From NCBI RefSeq assembly GCF_013410875.1, contig NZ_JACCCU010000001.1, positions 682,001 through 746,000 on the forward strand: DNA of 64,000 bases, in the 5' to 3' direction. Every line of letters starts with the position of its first letter. The stretch's first letter is position 1. This stretch comes from Tunturiibacter empetritectus (GTDB lineage: Bacteria > Acidobacteriota > Terriglobia > Terriglobales > Acidobacteriaceae). Of the stretch, positions 50,827 through 59,600 are shown piece by piece. Below the pieces are notes generated by a model that had not been told where the DNA came from, made no database searches, and saw only the letters and a program-made list of their open reading frames with translations. The position numbers and the translations under genes are program-made.

Positions 50827-53254
50827 AACGGCCCTCATCTTTGTAGCGTACAAAGGCGGCAGCACCTTCCGCCATCCGCCTTTCCCAGGCATCCTGCGAA
50901 TCAATCGATGGAATCCGGCCACGTTCCTTCTTGAACTTCACAGCGCGAATTGCTAGCTCCTTTGCCTCTTCCGGTGTCAACTTCGTCTTCTTCGCAGAAA
51001 TGGCAGCGGCAACCTGTCTTAGATTGTCCTCGTTCATGGTCTTACCGAGGATTGCCCGGGCCTCACCAAACGGATTGATGCGGTCTATCAGGTCAATATC
51101 CAATTCCCGCACATCCATCACATACCTGCGAACGCCGTCGATCAATGCAGTATTAGCCGACGGTTCCGTGCCCCCACCACCAAGAACTTCCTTCTTCGCC
51201 TGTTGCGTCAGAGCGAGCGCAGCAATCGCGTGCTGGCGCACCGCTTCCTGATCCTCGGTATCGAGTTCCGGGTATTTATCCTTGATGATCTTGCCCAGGC
51301 GAACCTGTGTCAGTTCTTCAGGCACCAAATCTTCATTGAATAGCCCTTGCTCCACAGCAGTCTTGTCCTGAACGAAAGCAGCAATCACCTCGTTCAAATC
51401 TTCTTGGCAGATACGCGCGGCTTCTACACTTTTCGGCGGAGTGAGTCCCTTGATTTCAATCTGGAAGCGCCCCGTCTGCTCATTGAAGCCGACGTTACAC
51501 TTATCAGGGTCGTATCCACCTTCGCCATAATCGTAGCCGTCCGCAGGCCGATTCTCCGAGTTCTTCTGCCTGAACTCGAAGCGCGGCGCAAGCACCTGTT
51601 CCATAAGCAAGCTGGCGGCAATGGCCTTCAAGGTGTCGTTCACCGCTTCGTTGACAGCCTCATCGGAGGCATCTGGAGCTGCAATCAAGTTCGAGAACCG
51701 AGTACGTATTTTGCCGGGAGCATCACGTGTAGCGCGTCCAATAATCTGCACGATCTCCGTCAGACTTGAACGATATCCGATTGTCAGCGCGTGGTCGCAC
51801 CAAATCCAGTCGAAGCCCTCCTTCGCCATGCCGAGGGCAATAATAATGTCCACGTTGTCGCGATTGTTCTTCTGCGAAGCATCCTTCAGGGAAGCCAGCA
51901 CCTTGGCGTGCCTATCCGGCCCATCATCAACAAGATCAGCTATCTTCAGGATGCAGCCATCCGCCAACCGCACCAAGTCAAAGCCTGTCGCAGGGTCTTT
52001 GCCCTCCCAGCTTCCCAGTGCTCCCATGATCTCGCTTACTTCCGTCGTCTTACCGCGTTTCGTACTTTCACGCGAGTTGACATTGGGGATGTGGATGATG
52101 GTTTTCTCAGAAACATCCAGGACTTTCGGGATGTCCTCGATATACGACCCGCTGTAGAAGAAGTAGCCTATGTCGAGCTGCTTCAGATACTCGTATCCAT
52201 TGAGCTGTTCGTAATAGGTATAAGTGATGGTGTCAAATTTTTCTTCATCTTGCGGAGATAATACGGCCTCTGCATCGCCGCGGAAATACGATCCTGTCAT
52301 GGCGACGATATGGACGCGCTCGCGTGCAATGAACTGGCCGAGATGTGCGCCGAGCTTGTTGTCCGGGTTAGCGGAGACATGATGGAACTCGTCGACTGCG
52401 ATCAGCCGGTCGTCAAACTTCTCCACACCGTACTGATCGACCGCAAAGCGGAAGGTCGCATGCGTACAAACCAGCACCTTATCACTGCTCTCAAGGAATG
52501 CCCCAACAGCCTGCACTTTACTTCCGTTGTCGCCACCTGGAGCATTGCAGAGGTTCCACCTCGGCTCAACATGCCAATCCGACCGGAAGCCAAACTTGGT
52601 CAACGGTTCATCGTTGAAGCTCGCTCCGATGGACCGCTCGGGGACTACGATGATTGCTTGCTTCAAGCCTTGATGTTCGAGTTTGTCGAGGGCAATAAAC
52701 ATGAGCGCGCGGCTCTTGCCAGAGGCTGGAGGTGATTTGATGAGAAGGAACTGCTCACCGCGCTTTTCGTAAGCGCGTTCCTGCATAGGTCGCATGCCAA
52801 GAGCATTCGCCCTGGTCGAACTTCCATTTCGGGCATAGGAAACAGACACCATCGGAATTTCGGTTCGAGATTCGATGAATGGCATCGGTAGCGTCGCTTT
52901 GACCAACTCTCCTTGAAAAGGTAGTAGCGCTTTTTCGATCTGCTCCCCGGTTATATAGGCAGTTTTTTCTTTGCCGGATTGTCGAGATACTTCCAGAAGA
53001 ATCAAGCCGCCATTTTCGCCACCAAGGAACACGTCTCGCAGGCTCACTTGCCCGTTACGCAGTTTCTGGAAGAGCTGAAGCGACATGGTCTGCACATAGT
53101 ATTCATCGACGGCCTCGATAGATCTGATCCATAACACAAGGAATACTGAGCCAAGTTGATTTGAGGATGCAAATAGGCGTGGGCCATCGTAGTACTCGTA
53201 GATCTCGAGTACCTTCAAACGTCCGAGGATTGTTCCATTAGCGAATGTTTCCAT
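50813..53254 (-). CDS. Superfamily 2 DEAD/DEAH-type helicase (restriction-subunit-like)
   Basis: 813 residues. Helicase motifs: I SPPASGKSRALMF (about 176), II DEFHH (about 290, DEAH variant), III MTGSYFRGD, V ALGMAKEGFDW (about 470), VI QIIGRATRD (about 507). The layout is like the R-subunit ATPases of type I/III systems, without a visible nuclease domain of its own; the GIY-YIG gene downstream could provide it. Start ATG 53252-53254 shares one base with the stop of the small gene upstream (TGATG), a tight coupling. Confidence 0.88.
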   Translation of the reverse strand: METFANGTILGRLKVLEIYEYYDGPRLFASSNQLGSVFLVLWIRSIEAVDEYYVQTMSLQLFQKLRNGQVSLRDVFLGGENGGLILLEVSRQSGKEKTAYITGEQIEKALLPFQGELVKATLPMPFIESRTEIPMVSVSYARNGSSTRANALGMRPMQERAYEKRGEQFLLIKSPPASGKSRALMFIALDKLEHQGLKQAIIVVPERSIGASFNDEPLTKFGFRSDWHVEPRWNLCNAPGGDNGSKVQAVGAFLESSDKVLVCTHATFRFAVDQYGVEKFDDRLIAVDEFHHVSANPDNKLGAHLGQFIARERVHIVAMTGSYFRGDAEAVLSPQDEEKFDTITYTYYEQLNGYEYLKQLDIGYFFYSGSYIEDIPKVLDVSEKTIIHIPNVNSRESTKRGKTTEVSEIMGALGSWEGKDPATGFDLVRLADGCILKIADLVDDGPDRHAKVLASLKDASQKNNRDNVDIIIALGMAKEGFDWIWCDHALTIGYRSSLTEIVQIIGRATRDAPGKIRTRFSNLIAAPDASDEAVNEAVNDTLKAIAASLLMEQVLAPRFEFRQKNSENRPADGYDYGEGGYDPDKCNVGFNEQTGRFQIEIKGLTPPKSVEAARICQEDLNEVIAAFVQDKTAVEQGLFNEDLVPEELTQVRLGKIIKDKYPELDTEDQEAVRQHAIAALALTQQAKKEVLGGGGTEPSANTALIDGVRRYVMDVRELDIDLIDRINPFGEARAILGKTMNEDNLRQVAAAISAKKTKLTPEEAKELAIRAVKFKKERGRIPSIDSQDAWERRMAEGAAAFVRYKDEGRYERN

Positions 53255-53637
53255 CAGGCCAACACCTTGAACACTGAAGCGTGATTGAAGCCATCAGGTG
53301 CCCACCACGTATGGTGCGAGTTGCCGTTTCTAGGCGTGTGCATGAGCTTACCAGCTTCAGGTGTAAGAATTGCACTTGCGAGCAAGCTTCCGGGAGGACG
53401 CATACCTGGAACCCGTCTAAGCAAACGCGCTGCATCGTCCTTATCAGTGAACACAGATAGCCCTGACGCTTTGCAGTTGCCCATCCACTTTTCGGGGCAC
53501 CGTTCCGCGTGAGACTCAAAGTCGCTTGCCGATGGCGGCTCGAACGCGACAAGTCGAAATACCTCTGTAGAAGCCTCTGAAGCGTCTGGGGGAGGGCAGG
53601 CCTTCGGGAAAAAAGATGGCCAGTGCAATGTGGTCAT
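53254..53637 (-). CDS. Small unknown protein between methyltransferase and helicase
   Basis: 127 residues, rich in proline, histidine and tryptophan (LHWPSFFPKACPPP at the start, SHHTWWAPDGFNHA at the end), with one C-x7-C pair (ERCPEKWMGNCKASG). No family recognised. It overlaps the methyltransferase stop by four bases (ATGA at 53634-53637) and its own stop overlaps the helicase start, so it is an integral part of the operon. It may be a specificity or assembly factor, or an inhibitor; nothing in the sequence decides. Confidence 0.7.
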   Translation of the reverse strand: MTTLHWPSFFPKACPPPDASEASTEVFRLVAFEPPSASDFESHAERCPEKWMGNCKASGLSVFTDKDDAARLLRRVPGMRPPGSLLASAILTPEAGKLMHTPRNGNSHHTWWAPDGFNHASVFKVLA

Positions 53638-56396
53638 TCTCCGGTCTTCCTTTTTTGTCTTCCGATTGGTGAGCCTGAAGCCGTCGTCTTTGCGTAGAGA
53701 TCGAACAGTTTCTCCAGCCGTTCCGTGTCGTTCTTGAAGCGACGACCGATGTAGATGCGCTCTAGCACCTCGTCATTACGCTCATGAGCCTGGCGTAAGT
53801 CTTGGGGCATCTCATTCGGCGCGTAGAGGTCGGCTATTGTTGCCGGAAAGTGATGCTCCCGTACCAACAATATCTCTTCGGCGCAGCGCGTTAGATCGGC
53901 CCTATTTTTTTCCGTCAATGTTGGCACGGGAAAAGTATTCCACCCTAGAGTCGATGAATATCGAAGGCGACTCTCTAGCTTGCCGCATACAGTTGTAATC
54001 CAAACGAGATGTAGCTTCGATAACAGCAATGCGAGTTCCCATAATGACGGCGCATATATCGCAAATGCTGCGTCCGAAATGATCATGCTCTCATCGCATA
54101 GGTTCGCCGGAAGATACTCCCGCGTCTCGGATGACGTTTTAGCAATCGCAATGGATAGGGTCTCTCTGTGAGCACGCTGAGCAAATTTATGAGGAATGCT
54201 GGAGTAGCCCTTGGTTGTCTTTGCTGAAGACGCGTCCCGGAAGGATCTGACCCTCTCAATCCTCTCATTGATCTCTGGAACCGACTTGGCAAGCTCCAGA
54301 TGGTCATCTTCTATCCAGAGACACCTTCGATCTTGAAAGTGGATTAGCTCCTGCGATCCAAGAAAGACGCGAAGTAGTCGCCGCGACAAGGGTTCCTTCC
54401 TGAGTAAATCCATTGATTCGGCGTAGGTCATGATGAGATTGCCGCCATCACGTGCCATGCTGCCGGACACCATAGTGCCGAATTCAGAGCAGAGAGTTGA
54501 ATCGCGAGTTTCGACGTACAGTTCCTCTCCAGCAATCAAATAAGGGGAGATTGAATCTACTTCTCGTTTGACATCTCCATCGAACAAGATGCATCGGGCT
54601 GGCTTACTTCGACCAACCCCTACAATGACACACTGGACCACAGCGTTATTCGACGCATTGTTTCGCCATCTGAATCCCTGGTGTGCAAAGTTGATGTGGC
54701 AACCAGCCTCGTAGAGGCGTGACCAAAGATGTGCGACTTGCTCACCCTCGCTAATTGAGCTCGTTGAAACAAATGCAAACGTTGCATTGCAACTCTGTAA
54801 AAGTTCAGAGGCCTTCAGATACCATGCTGTTACGTAATCACAATCTTTGAAATCGTTATGGCCTTTGAAGATGAACGCCATATCTTCCTTCTGCGCCCTT
54901 GATTGTTTCCTGGCACCCTTGAATTGTGGGTTTCCGCAGATGTATATCTCTCCGCCATCATGCACGAAGTTGATTTCAGCCTGGTTCAAGGGCGTGCTGA
55001 AGAGATCATCGGCGACCAATCTAACACCTGTCCCTCCAACGTCCATCAAGCTTGACCAGTCAAGACGGAGCGCATTGCCGCACGTGATCCAATTTTCAGA
55101 ACGCAGAGGTAAGAACTCGGCCAATGCTAGCTTTGGACCACGATATAGGACATCGGCTTGGTATTCGGCAATGACAAGAGCGAGGCGAGCAATTTCTACA
55201 GGAAAATCTCTCAACTCGATACCACGAAAATTCTCAACCGGAATGTCACTCTTCAGTTCGGATTCGCCGCGCCGCCGATTTATCTCTGCCTCAATTTCGC
55301 GCATCTGCTTGTACGCGATTACAAGGAAGTTGCCAGAGCCGCAAGCCGGATCGAACACCCGAATTTTCGCCATGCGCTTGCGCAGGTTGAACAGCGCGCG
55401 AGGATTATCGCCTGCCTCCTGAAGCTTTGCTCGCAGGTCGTCGAGGAAGAGCGGATTGAGAACCTTCAGGATATTGGGCACGCTGGTGTAGTGCATTCCA
55501 AGCTCGCCGCGTTCCTCATCTTCTGTGACCGCCTGAATCATGGAGCCGAAGATGTCGGGATTGATCTTCGTCCAGTCGAGGCCGCCAATGTGCAGCAGGT
55601 AGGAGCGCGCGATCTTGCTAAAGCGCGGTACGTCCATATTGCCGGAGAACAGGCCTCCGTTGACGTAAGGAAACGAATCAGCCCAGTTGGGGAGTCCGGC
55701 GCTCTTTCGTTCTCCAACCATCGTGCTCATGGCCCGGAAGAGCGCGCCGATGACTTCGTGCGTGTTCGAGGAGTCACGCTCACTCATCTGGGCGATGGTG
55801 TTGGTGAACAGCCCTTTGCCGATGAAGATGTCCGTATCCTCAGCAAAGAAGCAGAAGATGAGCCGTGCCATGAAGTGGTTCATGTCATGGCGGCGCTCGG
55901 ACTTGCCCCATTCCGGGTTGTCCTTCAGGAGTTCAACATAGAGCCGGTTCATGCGGCTCGTTGCCCGAATATCGAACGAATTCTCTTTGATCTGCTGAAC
56001 CGTGGTGATACCGGCCAACTGCAGGAAGAAGCCGAAGTGGTTTGGGAAGTCGGGGTAAGCGCAAGCTACGGTTTCGCCGCTTGCGATGTCCTCTGCCTCG
56101 AAGTCGACGCCGTCGGTTACCAGAACAAACTTCGCCTTTGCCTTGGCTGTCGCGGGACTCTCCTTCACCGCCCGGAGAGCTTCCGTGATGCCGCCCTGGT
56201 CGCAGGTGGCGATGTGGATATTGCCGGTCTGGAGAACGCCACCGAGGTCGGACTTGTTCGTCGCACCGGCCCGCAGCCGCTTGATCGTCGCCTCCTTGTT
56301 GCCAAAGGCTTCAAGGAAGGCATACGGGAAGTTCGCAGCATCGAAAGGCTGTTCTGCGAGCTGCGATATAGCTTCCTCAATTTCAACGGCGTTCAA
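53634..56396 (-). CDS. MmeI-like class I DNA (adenine) methyltransferase
   Basis: 920 residues, with the start at a TTG (complement 56394-56396) behind GAGGAAGG. N-terminal 340 residues are helical as in MmeI-family proteins; no clear PD-ExK nuclease motif is visible there. Motif I is FDPACGSGNFLV (about 350), and motif IV is GNPQFKG (about 489) where NPPY/F is usual. A target-recognition part follows at about 600-850 (SSTLGWNTFPVP). It probably methylates the host's copies of the recognition site for the helicase-nuclease encoded downstream. First gene of the coupled operon. Confidence 0.87.
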   Translation of the reverse strand: MNAVEIEEAISQLAEQPFDAANFPYAFLEAFGNKEATIKRLRAGATNKSDLGGVLQTGNIHIATCDQGGITEALRAVKESPATAKAKAKFVLVTDGVDFEAEDIASGETVACAYPDFPNHFGFFLQLAGITTVQQIKENSFDIRATSRMNRLYVELLKDNPEWGKSERRHDMNHFMARLIFCFFAEDTDIFIGKGLFTNTIAQMSERDSSNTHEVIGALFRAMSTMVGERKSAGLPNWADSFPYVNGGLFSGNMDVPRFSKIARSYLLHIGGLDWTKINPDIFGSMIQAVTEDEERGELGMHYTSVPNILKVLNPLFLDDLRAKLQEAGDNPRALFNLRKRMAKIRVFDPACGSGNFLVIAYKQMREIEAEINRRRGESELKSDIPVENFRGIELRDFPVEIARLALVIAEYQADVLYRGPKLALAEFLPLRSENWITCGNALRLDWSSLMDVGGTGVRLVADDLFSTPLNQAEINFVHDGGEIYICGNPQFKGARKQSRAQKEDMAFIFKGHNDFKDCDYVTAWYLKASELLQSCNATFAFVSTSSISEGEQVAHLWSRLYEAGCHINFAHQGFRWRNNASNNAVVQCVIVGVGRSKPARCILFDGDVKREVDSISPYLIAGEELYVETRDSTLCSEFGTMVSGSMARDGGNLIMTYAESMDLLRKEPLSRRLLRVFLGSQELIHFQDRRCLWIEDDHLELAKSVPEINERIERVRSFRDASSAKTTKGYSSIPHKFAQRAHRETLSIAIAKTSSETREYLPANLCDESMIISDAAFAIYAPSLWELALLLSKLHLVWITTVCGKLESRLRYSSTLGWNTFPVPTLTEKNRADLTRCAEEILLVREHHFPATIADLYAPNEMPQDLRQAHERNDEVLERIYIGRRFKNDTERLEKLFDLYAKTTASGSPIGRQKRKTGE

Positions 56397-56636
56397 TGGG
56401 GCAAACCTTCCTCGGATTTACTCTTCTGTTTGGGTTGGCCCAACATGGAAGCAAAACACTTTCACATATAAGGATACTGACCACTGAGCTACCCTGTCGA
56501 AACTTCAGAGCCTTTACTTTGCACAGGGACTCCGCATACGTTCCTATGCAGAGACAACAGCAGATCAATACGGGCCAGAGCGCCCTCTGATCCGCTAAGT
56601 GCTAGGCCGAACGGGTGTGACGGATCAAGCGAAACT
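56397..56636. other. Intergenic region upstream of the methyltransferase operon
   Basis: 240 bases between the methyltransferase start and the stop of the XRE gene, on the same strand. It should hold the operon promoter. I see no repeat of known type; a short stretch on the minus strand looks like a tRNA D-arm, but no tRNA can be folded. Confidence 0.3.
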
Positions 56637-56876
56637 CTACAGAGGTTGCCGTTTCAACCGGACGCCCGGCTGTCCGTCGTTGAGAAATTCGACTCCAGCC
56701 TTTTCCAATGCCTTCTGCACTTGAGAGAGCGTTGACGTGCGCGCGCCAACCTCTTCATCAAAGGACTCCATCCTTCGGATGGTTCCTACCGCCACGCGCG
56801 AGCGCTTTGCCAGCTCAATCTGCTCCATGCCAAGCAGAGCGCGTGCAGCCCGTAATTGTCTTCCCGTGATAATCAA
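56637..56876 (-). CDS. Small XRE-family transcriptional regulator
   Basis: 79 residues, nearly all one HTH_XRE domain: QLRAARALLGMEQIELAKRS, VAVGTIRRMES. The start appears to be TTG at 56876 (TTGATTATCACGGG). A C-terminal FLNDGQPGVRLKRQPL is typical of small phage/island repressors. It diverges from the four-gene cassette across a 64-base region with a palindrome and probably represses one or both promoters. Confidence 0.88.
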   Translation of the reverse strand: MIITGRQLRAARALLGMEQIELAKRSRVAVGTIRRMESFDEEVGARTSTLSQVQKALEKAGVEFLNDGQPGVRLKRQPL

Positions 56877-56937
56877 AACAAGGGAAAGCTAACATGCGCA
56901 GCCGCATAAGCCCAAGTATATAAATAATATATACAAG

Positions 56938-56960
56938 TAGTTGATTATGATAATCAACTA
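56938..56960. promoter_or_regulatory. Perfect palindromic operator candidate between divergent genes
   Basis: TAGTTGATTA-TGA-TAATCAACTA, arms 10 bases, spacer 3. A further half-site TTGATTAT is part of the start of the XRE gene (56869-56876). The surroundings are AT-rich (TATATAAATAATATATAC) and suit a promoter. Binding by the adjacent XRE protein is inferred. Confidence 0.7.
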
Positions 56961-56976
56961 TGAGATTATTCTGCCC

Positions 56977-57738
56977 ATGCTAGGTTCTCAACATTCTCCG
57001 CGCACCCGAGGCGATTTCAGCGTTCATTTGCTCACGCAGATTGAAATGTTGCGTGGCGACATTTCCCACGAACAGCTAAGCAAGAAGCTGGGAGATGTAA
57101 CGGAACGTTATCTCGCCCGATATGTTGCTGGCAAGATTCATTTGCTGGAACGCGACTTCTATCAGCTTGCCAAAGCCCTCAGCATTTGTCCGCGAGTTCT
57201 GGCCGAACAATGGGCTGTTGCGTGTGGCTTGCGAGTGCCGCCACGCCTGTCTGACAAAGACGCGGTGGAGTGGATCAGGCAACGAGCGTACCGCCACTGG
57301 CGGCAACATTCTCGGATTGCGCGGCTTCCAGCCAATCGAGTTCCCCCTGACCCCTCTCCTATGACCATCATCCGTGAGAAATATGCAGACATACTCCCTC
57401 GCAAAACTCCACGCCTCAGTTTTGGTTCTCACAGCAGCTCGAAGTCTACGCCGGAGGGAAGACAGCAATTCGCGCGGGCTTACAGGATGCTGGTGCAGTT
57501 CGTTCATGACGGCGAATCGCAAAGAACCATCGGAGCCATGCACGGCATCAGTGGGGAGCGCGCGAGGCAGTTGATGGTATCGGCGGCCTACACCTGGGCT
57601 AGAAGAGCAGGTATTGAGCTGGTTGGTGACAGGTCTGTCCCATTCAAGAATGATGCCAAGCTGGTGAAGAACCTCTACGCTGGCCTGAAGTTTTATGCGG
57701 AACGACAGTTCGCCGAGCTGGAAACCGAGGGAATATGA
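56977..57738 (+). CDS. HTH protein of unknown function, first gene of the coupled regulator cassette
   Basis: The ATG at 56977 is chosen, giving about 253 residues; ATG and TTG codons further upstream lie within the palindrome. An N-terminal HTH-like part (GDISHEQLSKKLGDVTERYL) and a C-terminal second HTH like sigma region 4 (SQRTIGAMHGISGERARQLM) suggest a two-site DNA-binding protein. No family name is secure. Its stop overlaps the next start by four bases (ATGA). Confidence 0.65.
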   Translation: MLGSQHSPRTRGDFSVHLLTQIEMLRGDISHEQLSKKLGDVTERYLARYVAGKIHLLERDFYQLAKALSICPRVLAEQWAVACGLRVPPRLSDKDAVEWIRQRAYRHWRQHSRIARLPANRVPPDPSPMTIIREKYADILPRKTPRLSFGSHSSSKSTPEGRQQFARAYRMLVQFVHDGESQRTIGAMHGISGERARQLMVSAAYTWARRAGIELVGDRSVPFKNDAKLVKNLYAGLKFYAERQFAELETEGI

Positions 57739-58154
57739 GAATCAGCCGTGAGGAGTTCAACCAAGCCATAGGGGCAGCTCTGAGTGCTTTGCGGGTAGAA
57801 CGTGGTTTCTCGCAAGCAGAGGTCGCGGAGGGCATCAACGCGATTCCCGAAGTTGACAGGCAAGAGCGGAGCACACGCGCTGTTGCTGCTTACGCGGCTC
57901 TCTCTATCATTTTGCGGAACGAGCAGGGTCTGACGCAGGAAGAACTGGCAAAGCATAGCCAGGTGCCGGTTGAATTCGTGTGCGGTCTCGAAGCTGGAAA
58001 AGACCCCAATCCGGACTTCTATTTTCTCTACTGCCTCAGCATCGGTTTCGATCTTTCCTTTACAGAATTTGCGCACCGGGCTGAAGAGCTATCGGACATT
58101 CCCGATGAAGTGCTTCTGGAGAACGAAGCCAACGAAGAGGGGGAGCAACCATGA
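57735..58154 (+). CDS. XRE-type HTH protein, second gene of the cassette
   Basis: 139 residues. The XRE domain lies at about 50-110: LRNEQGLTQEELAKHSQVPV, EFVCGLEAGKDPNPDFYFLY. An N-terminal part (LRVERGFSQAEVAEGINAIP) looks like another degenerate HTH. Coupled by ATGA overlaps to both neighbours. Confidence 0.8.
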   Translation: MRISREEFNQAIGAALSALRVERGFSQAEVAEGINAIPEVDRQERSTRAVAAYAALSIILRNEQGLTQEELAKHSQVPVEFVCGLEAGKDPNPDFYFLYCLSIGFDLSFTEFAHRAEELSDIPDEVLLENEANEEGEQP

Positions 58155-58495
58155 GCAGAGCGCGGGTGAAGACGATTCGCCTAGAGCATAAGCACGGCAC
58201 GCTCTTCGATTACAGCGTGAAGGGGAAGGAAGTCGATCACATAAGGTTTTCTCAAGCGGAGCGCAGCGTAGTCTATGTGACCGTGCTGTTTGCTGATCGC
58301 ACCGAGTGGTCCATCTCCATCGAGCCATTTTCCCTGCCTACAGCAAGGGTTTCGCACTTTGTCTCCACCGAAGAAGACCCCATCGCCGACAGCGGACAGA
58401 TGTTCTTACCGGATCATCCAGACTATTGCCCCCGGTACGACCAGATTAAGCAACCACCGAAACAGCAAAAGCCTGGGAAGAGGTCTAGGAAATGA
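58151..58495 (+). CDS. Unknown protein, third gene of the cassette
   Basis: 114 residues; mainly beta in the first two thirds (TIRLEHKHGTLFDYSVKGKE, VYVTVLFADRTEWSISIEP), with a basic lysine/proline-rich tail (KQPPKQQKPGKRSRK). No family recognised. Start and stop overlap neighbours by four bases each, so it is obligately cotranslated with the HTH genes. Confidence 0.65.
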   Translation: MSRARVKTIRLEHKHGTLFDYSVKGKEVDHIRFSQAERSVVYVTVLFADRTEWSISIEPFSLPTARVSHFVSTEEDPIADSGQMFLPDHPDYCPRYDQIKQPPKQQKPGKRSRK

Positions 58496-58854
58496 GGCCA
58501 CGGAACAATGCCGCGATGCAACGGTACAGAGAGGAGTACCACCGTTGTTGCGGTGATCTGGTTCGTCAGCTCCGCACCGAAAAGGGCTGGAGCCTTGCAG
58601 ACTTTTCAAGGGAGACAGGAATTTCCGTTCCCTGGCTCCGGAAGTTTGAGGAGAACCGGCTAACAACGAACTATTCCATGCGCCTTCAAATGCAAATGGT
58701 TCAGGCTTTGGGTTTCGGCGTCATGGAGATTCATCAGTTCTACAAACGCGTGGACGAGATGACCGAGACAAGCGTAGGTCCGCCCCCTTGGCTCATAAAC
58801 AACAAGAAAGAGAGGACCTCCAAGATGGGCGGTTCCGATAGGGGATCGTCCTAG
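58492..58854 (+). CDS. XRE-type HTH protein, fourth gene of the cassette
   Basis: 120 residues with an HTH domain at about 20-75 (LVRQLRTEKGWSLADFSRET, GISVPWLRKFEENR). ATG within the previous stop. A hydrophilic tail follows. Its role is probably regulatory. Confidence 0.78.
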   Translation: MRPRNNAAMQRYREEYHRCCGDLVRQLRTEKGWSLADFSRETGISVPWLRKFEENRLTTNYSMRLQMQMVQALGFGVMEIHQFYKRVDEMTETSVGPPPWLINNKKERTSKMGGSDRGSS

Positions 58855-59264
58855 GGCACTGGCAGTTTGTGACTTCCCAGGTCTGTGTTGGCGAGACTGC
58901 CGGTGCCCGCCATAAAATGGCTTCCTCCCATCAAACAGCAAGTCATAAATACCTCCACGACTGCTGCCAGGTTACGGCCAACTGAATGCTGCGGTCTCAG
59001 CAAGCCGTTACAAACGGCATTGCTGCATCTTCCGCTGTCTCCCTCTCTTCCTCAAAGGTGTTGCCAAGGATGCAATCCCCGGCTCTCTGCGCGTTGGCAG
59101 CGGCATCAACGATGAGTCGGCTAACCGCTTACCTCGCCTGAATTGCCCTGATCCAGCTCCCGAAGAGTAAGTTTGGCCAAACTCGCATCTTTGTATTGAT
59201 TCCAAATACCCTGAAAGGCAATTTTGTAAGAGAGGTTGGGGTAACCAGATAGAGGAGGCGAACT
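58855..59264. other. 410-base gap between the regulator cassette and the zinc-finger gene
   Basis: No credible gene (two overlapping short open frames read as low-complexity), no repeat and no tRNA. The last 40 bases hold the AGAGGAGGCG ribosome site of the next gene. It may contain a promoter for the recombinase operon. Confidence 0.3.
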
Positions 59265-59462
59265 ATGACCGCAACATTGCACGAGGAGTTGGCTGCGCTA
59301 TGCTCCCGCTTTTTCTCAGGAGAGCTTTCAGATGAGGAGTGGGCTTTGCTGCAAATCCATTTGGCCTACTGCGATCCCTGCCATCAAGATTTCATCAAGA
59401 GAAACCACATCAAAGCGGCAGAAGAAACGAGCCAAGGCTGGAGTATCCAAAGCTGGGATTGA
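59265..59462 (+). CDS. Small zf-HC2-like zinc-binding protein
   Basis: 65 residues; HLAYCDPCHQDF (residues 31-42) gives the H-x3-C-x2-C pattern of anti-sigma zf-HC2 domains, preceded by a helix LCSRFFSGELSDEEWALL. ATG at 59265 after AGAGGAGGCGAACT. There is no transmembrane part or adjoining sigma gene, so it may be a free-standing regulator of the recombinases 138 bases downstream. Confidence 0.68.
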   Translation: MTATLHEELAALCSRFFSGELSDEEWALLQIHLAYCDPCHQDFIKRNHIKAAEETSQGWSIQSWD

Positions 59463-59600
59463 AGCAGTAAGATGACAGGCTGCTATGCGGCGGCTCTCTG
59501 ACTTGAGATGACCGTTCACGCGCTACAACGCATTGCACCGGGCTCAGCGTACTTTCTGTGGGACCAACTGGAACTCCAATGACCTCAAGGAGATGGCCAG

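Noticed and set aside
56473-56499. tRNA D-arm-like sequence on the minus strand (GGGTAGCTCAGTGGTCAG)
   Set aside because: No matching acceptor, anticodon or T-arm could be folded from the following 80 bases; it lies in the upstream region of the methyltransferase operon.
58885-59115. Open frame of 76 codons in the gap before the zinc-finger gene
   Set aside because: No ribosome site, low-complexity composition, and an overlapping open frame on the other strand; not convincing as a gene.
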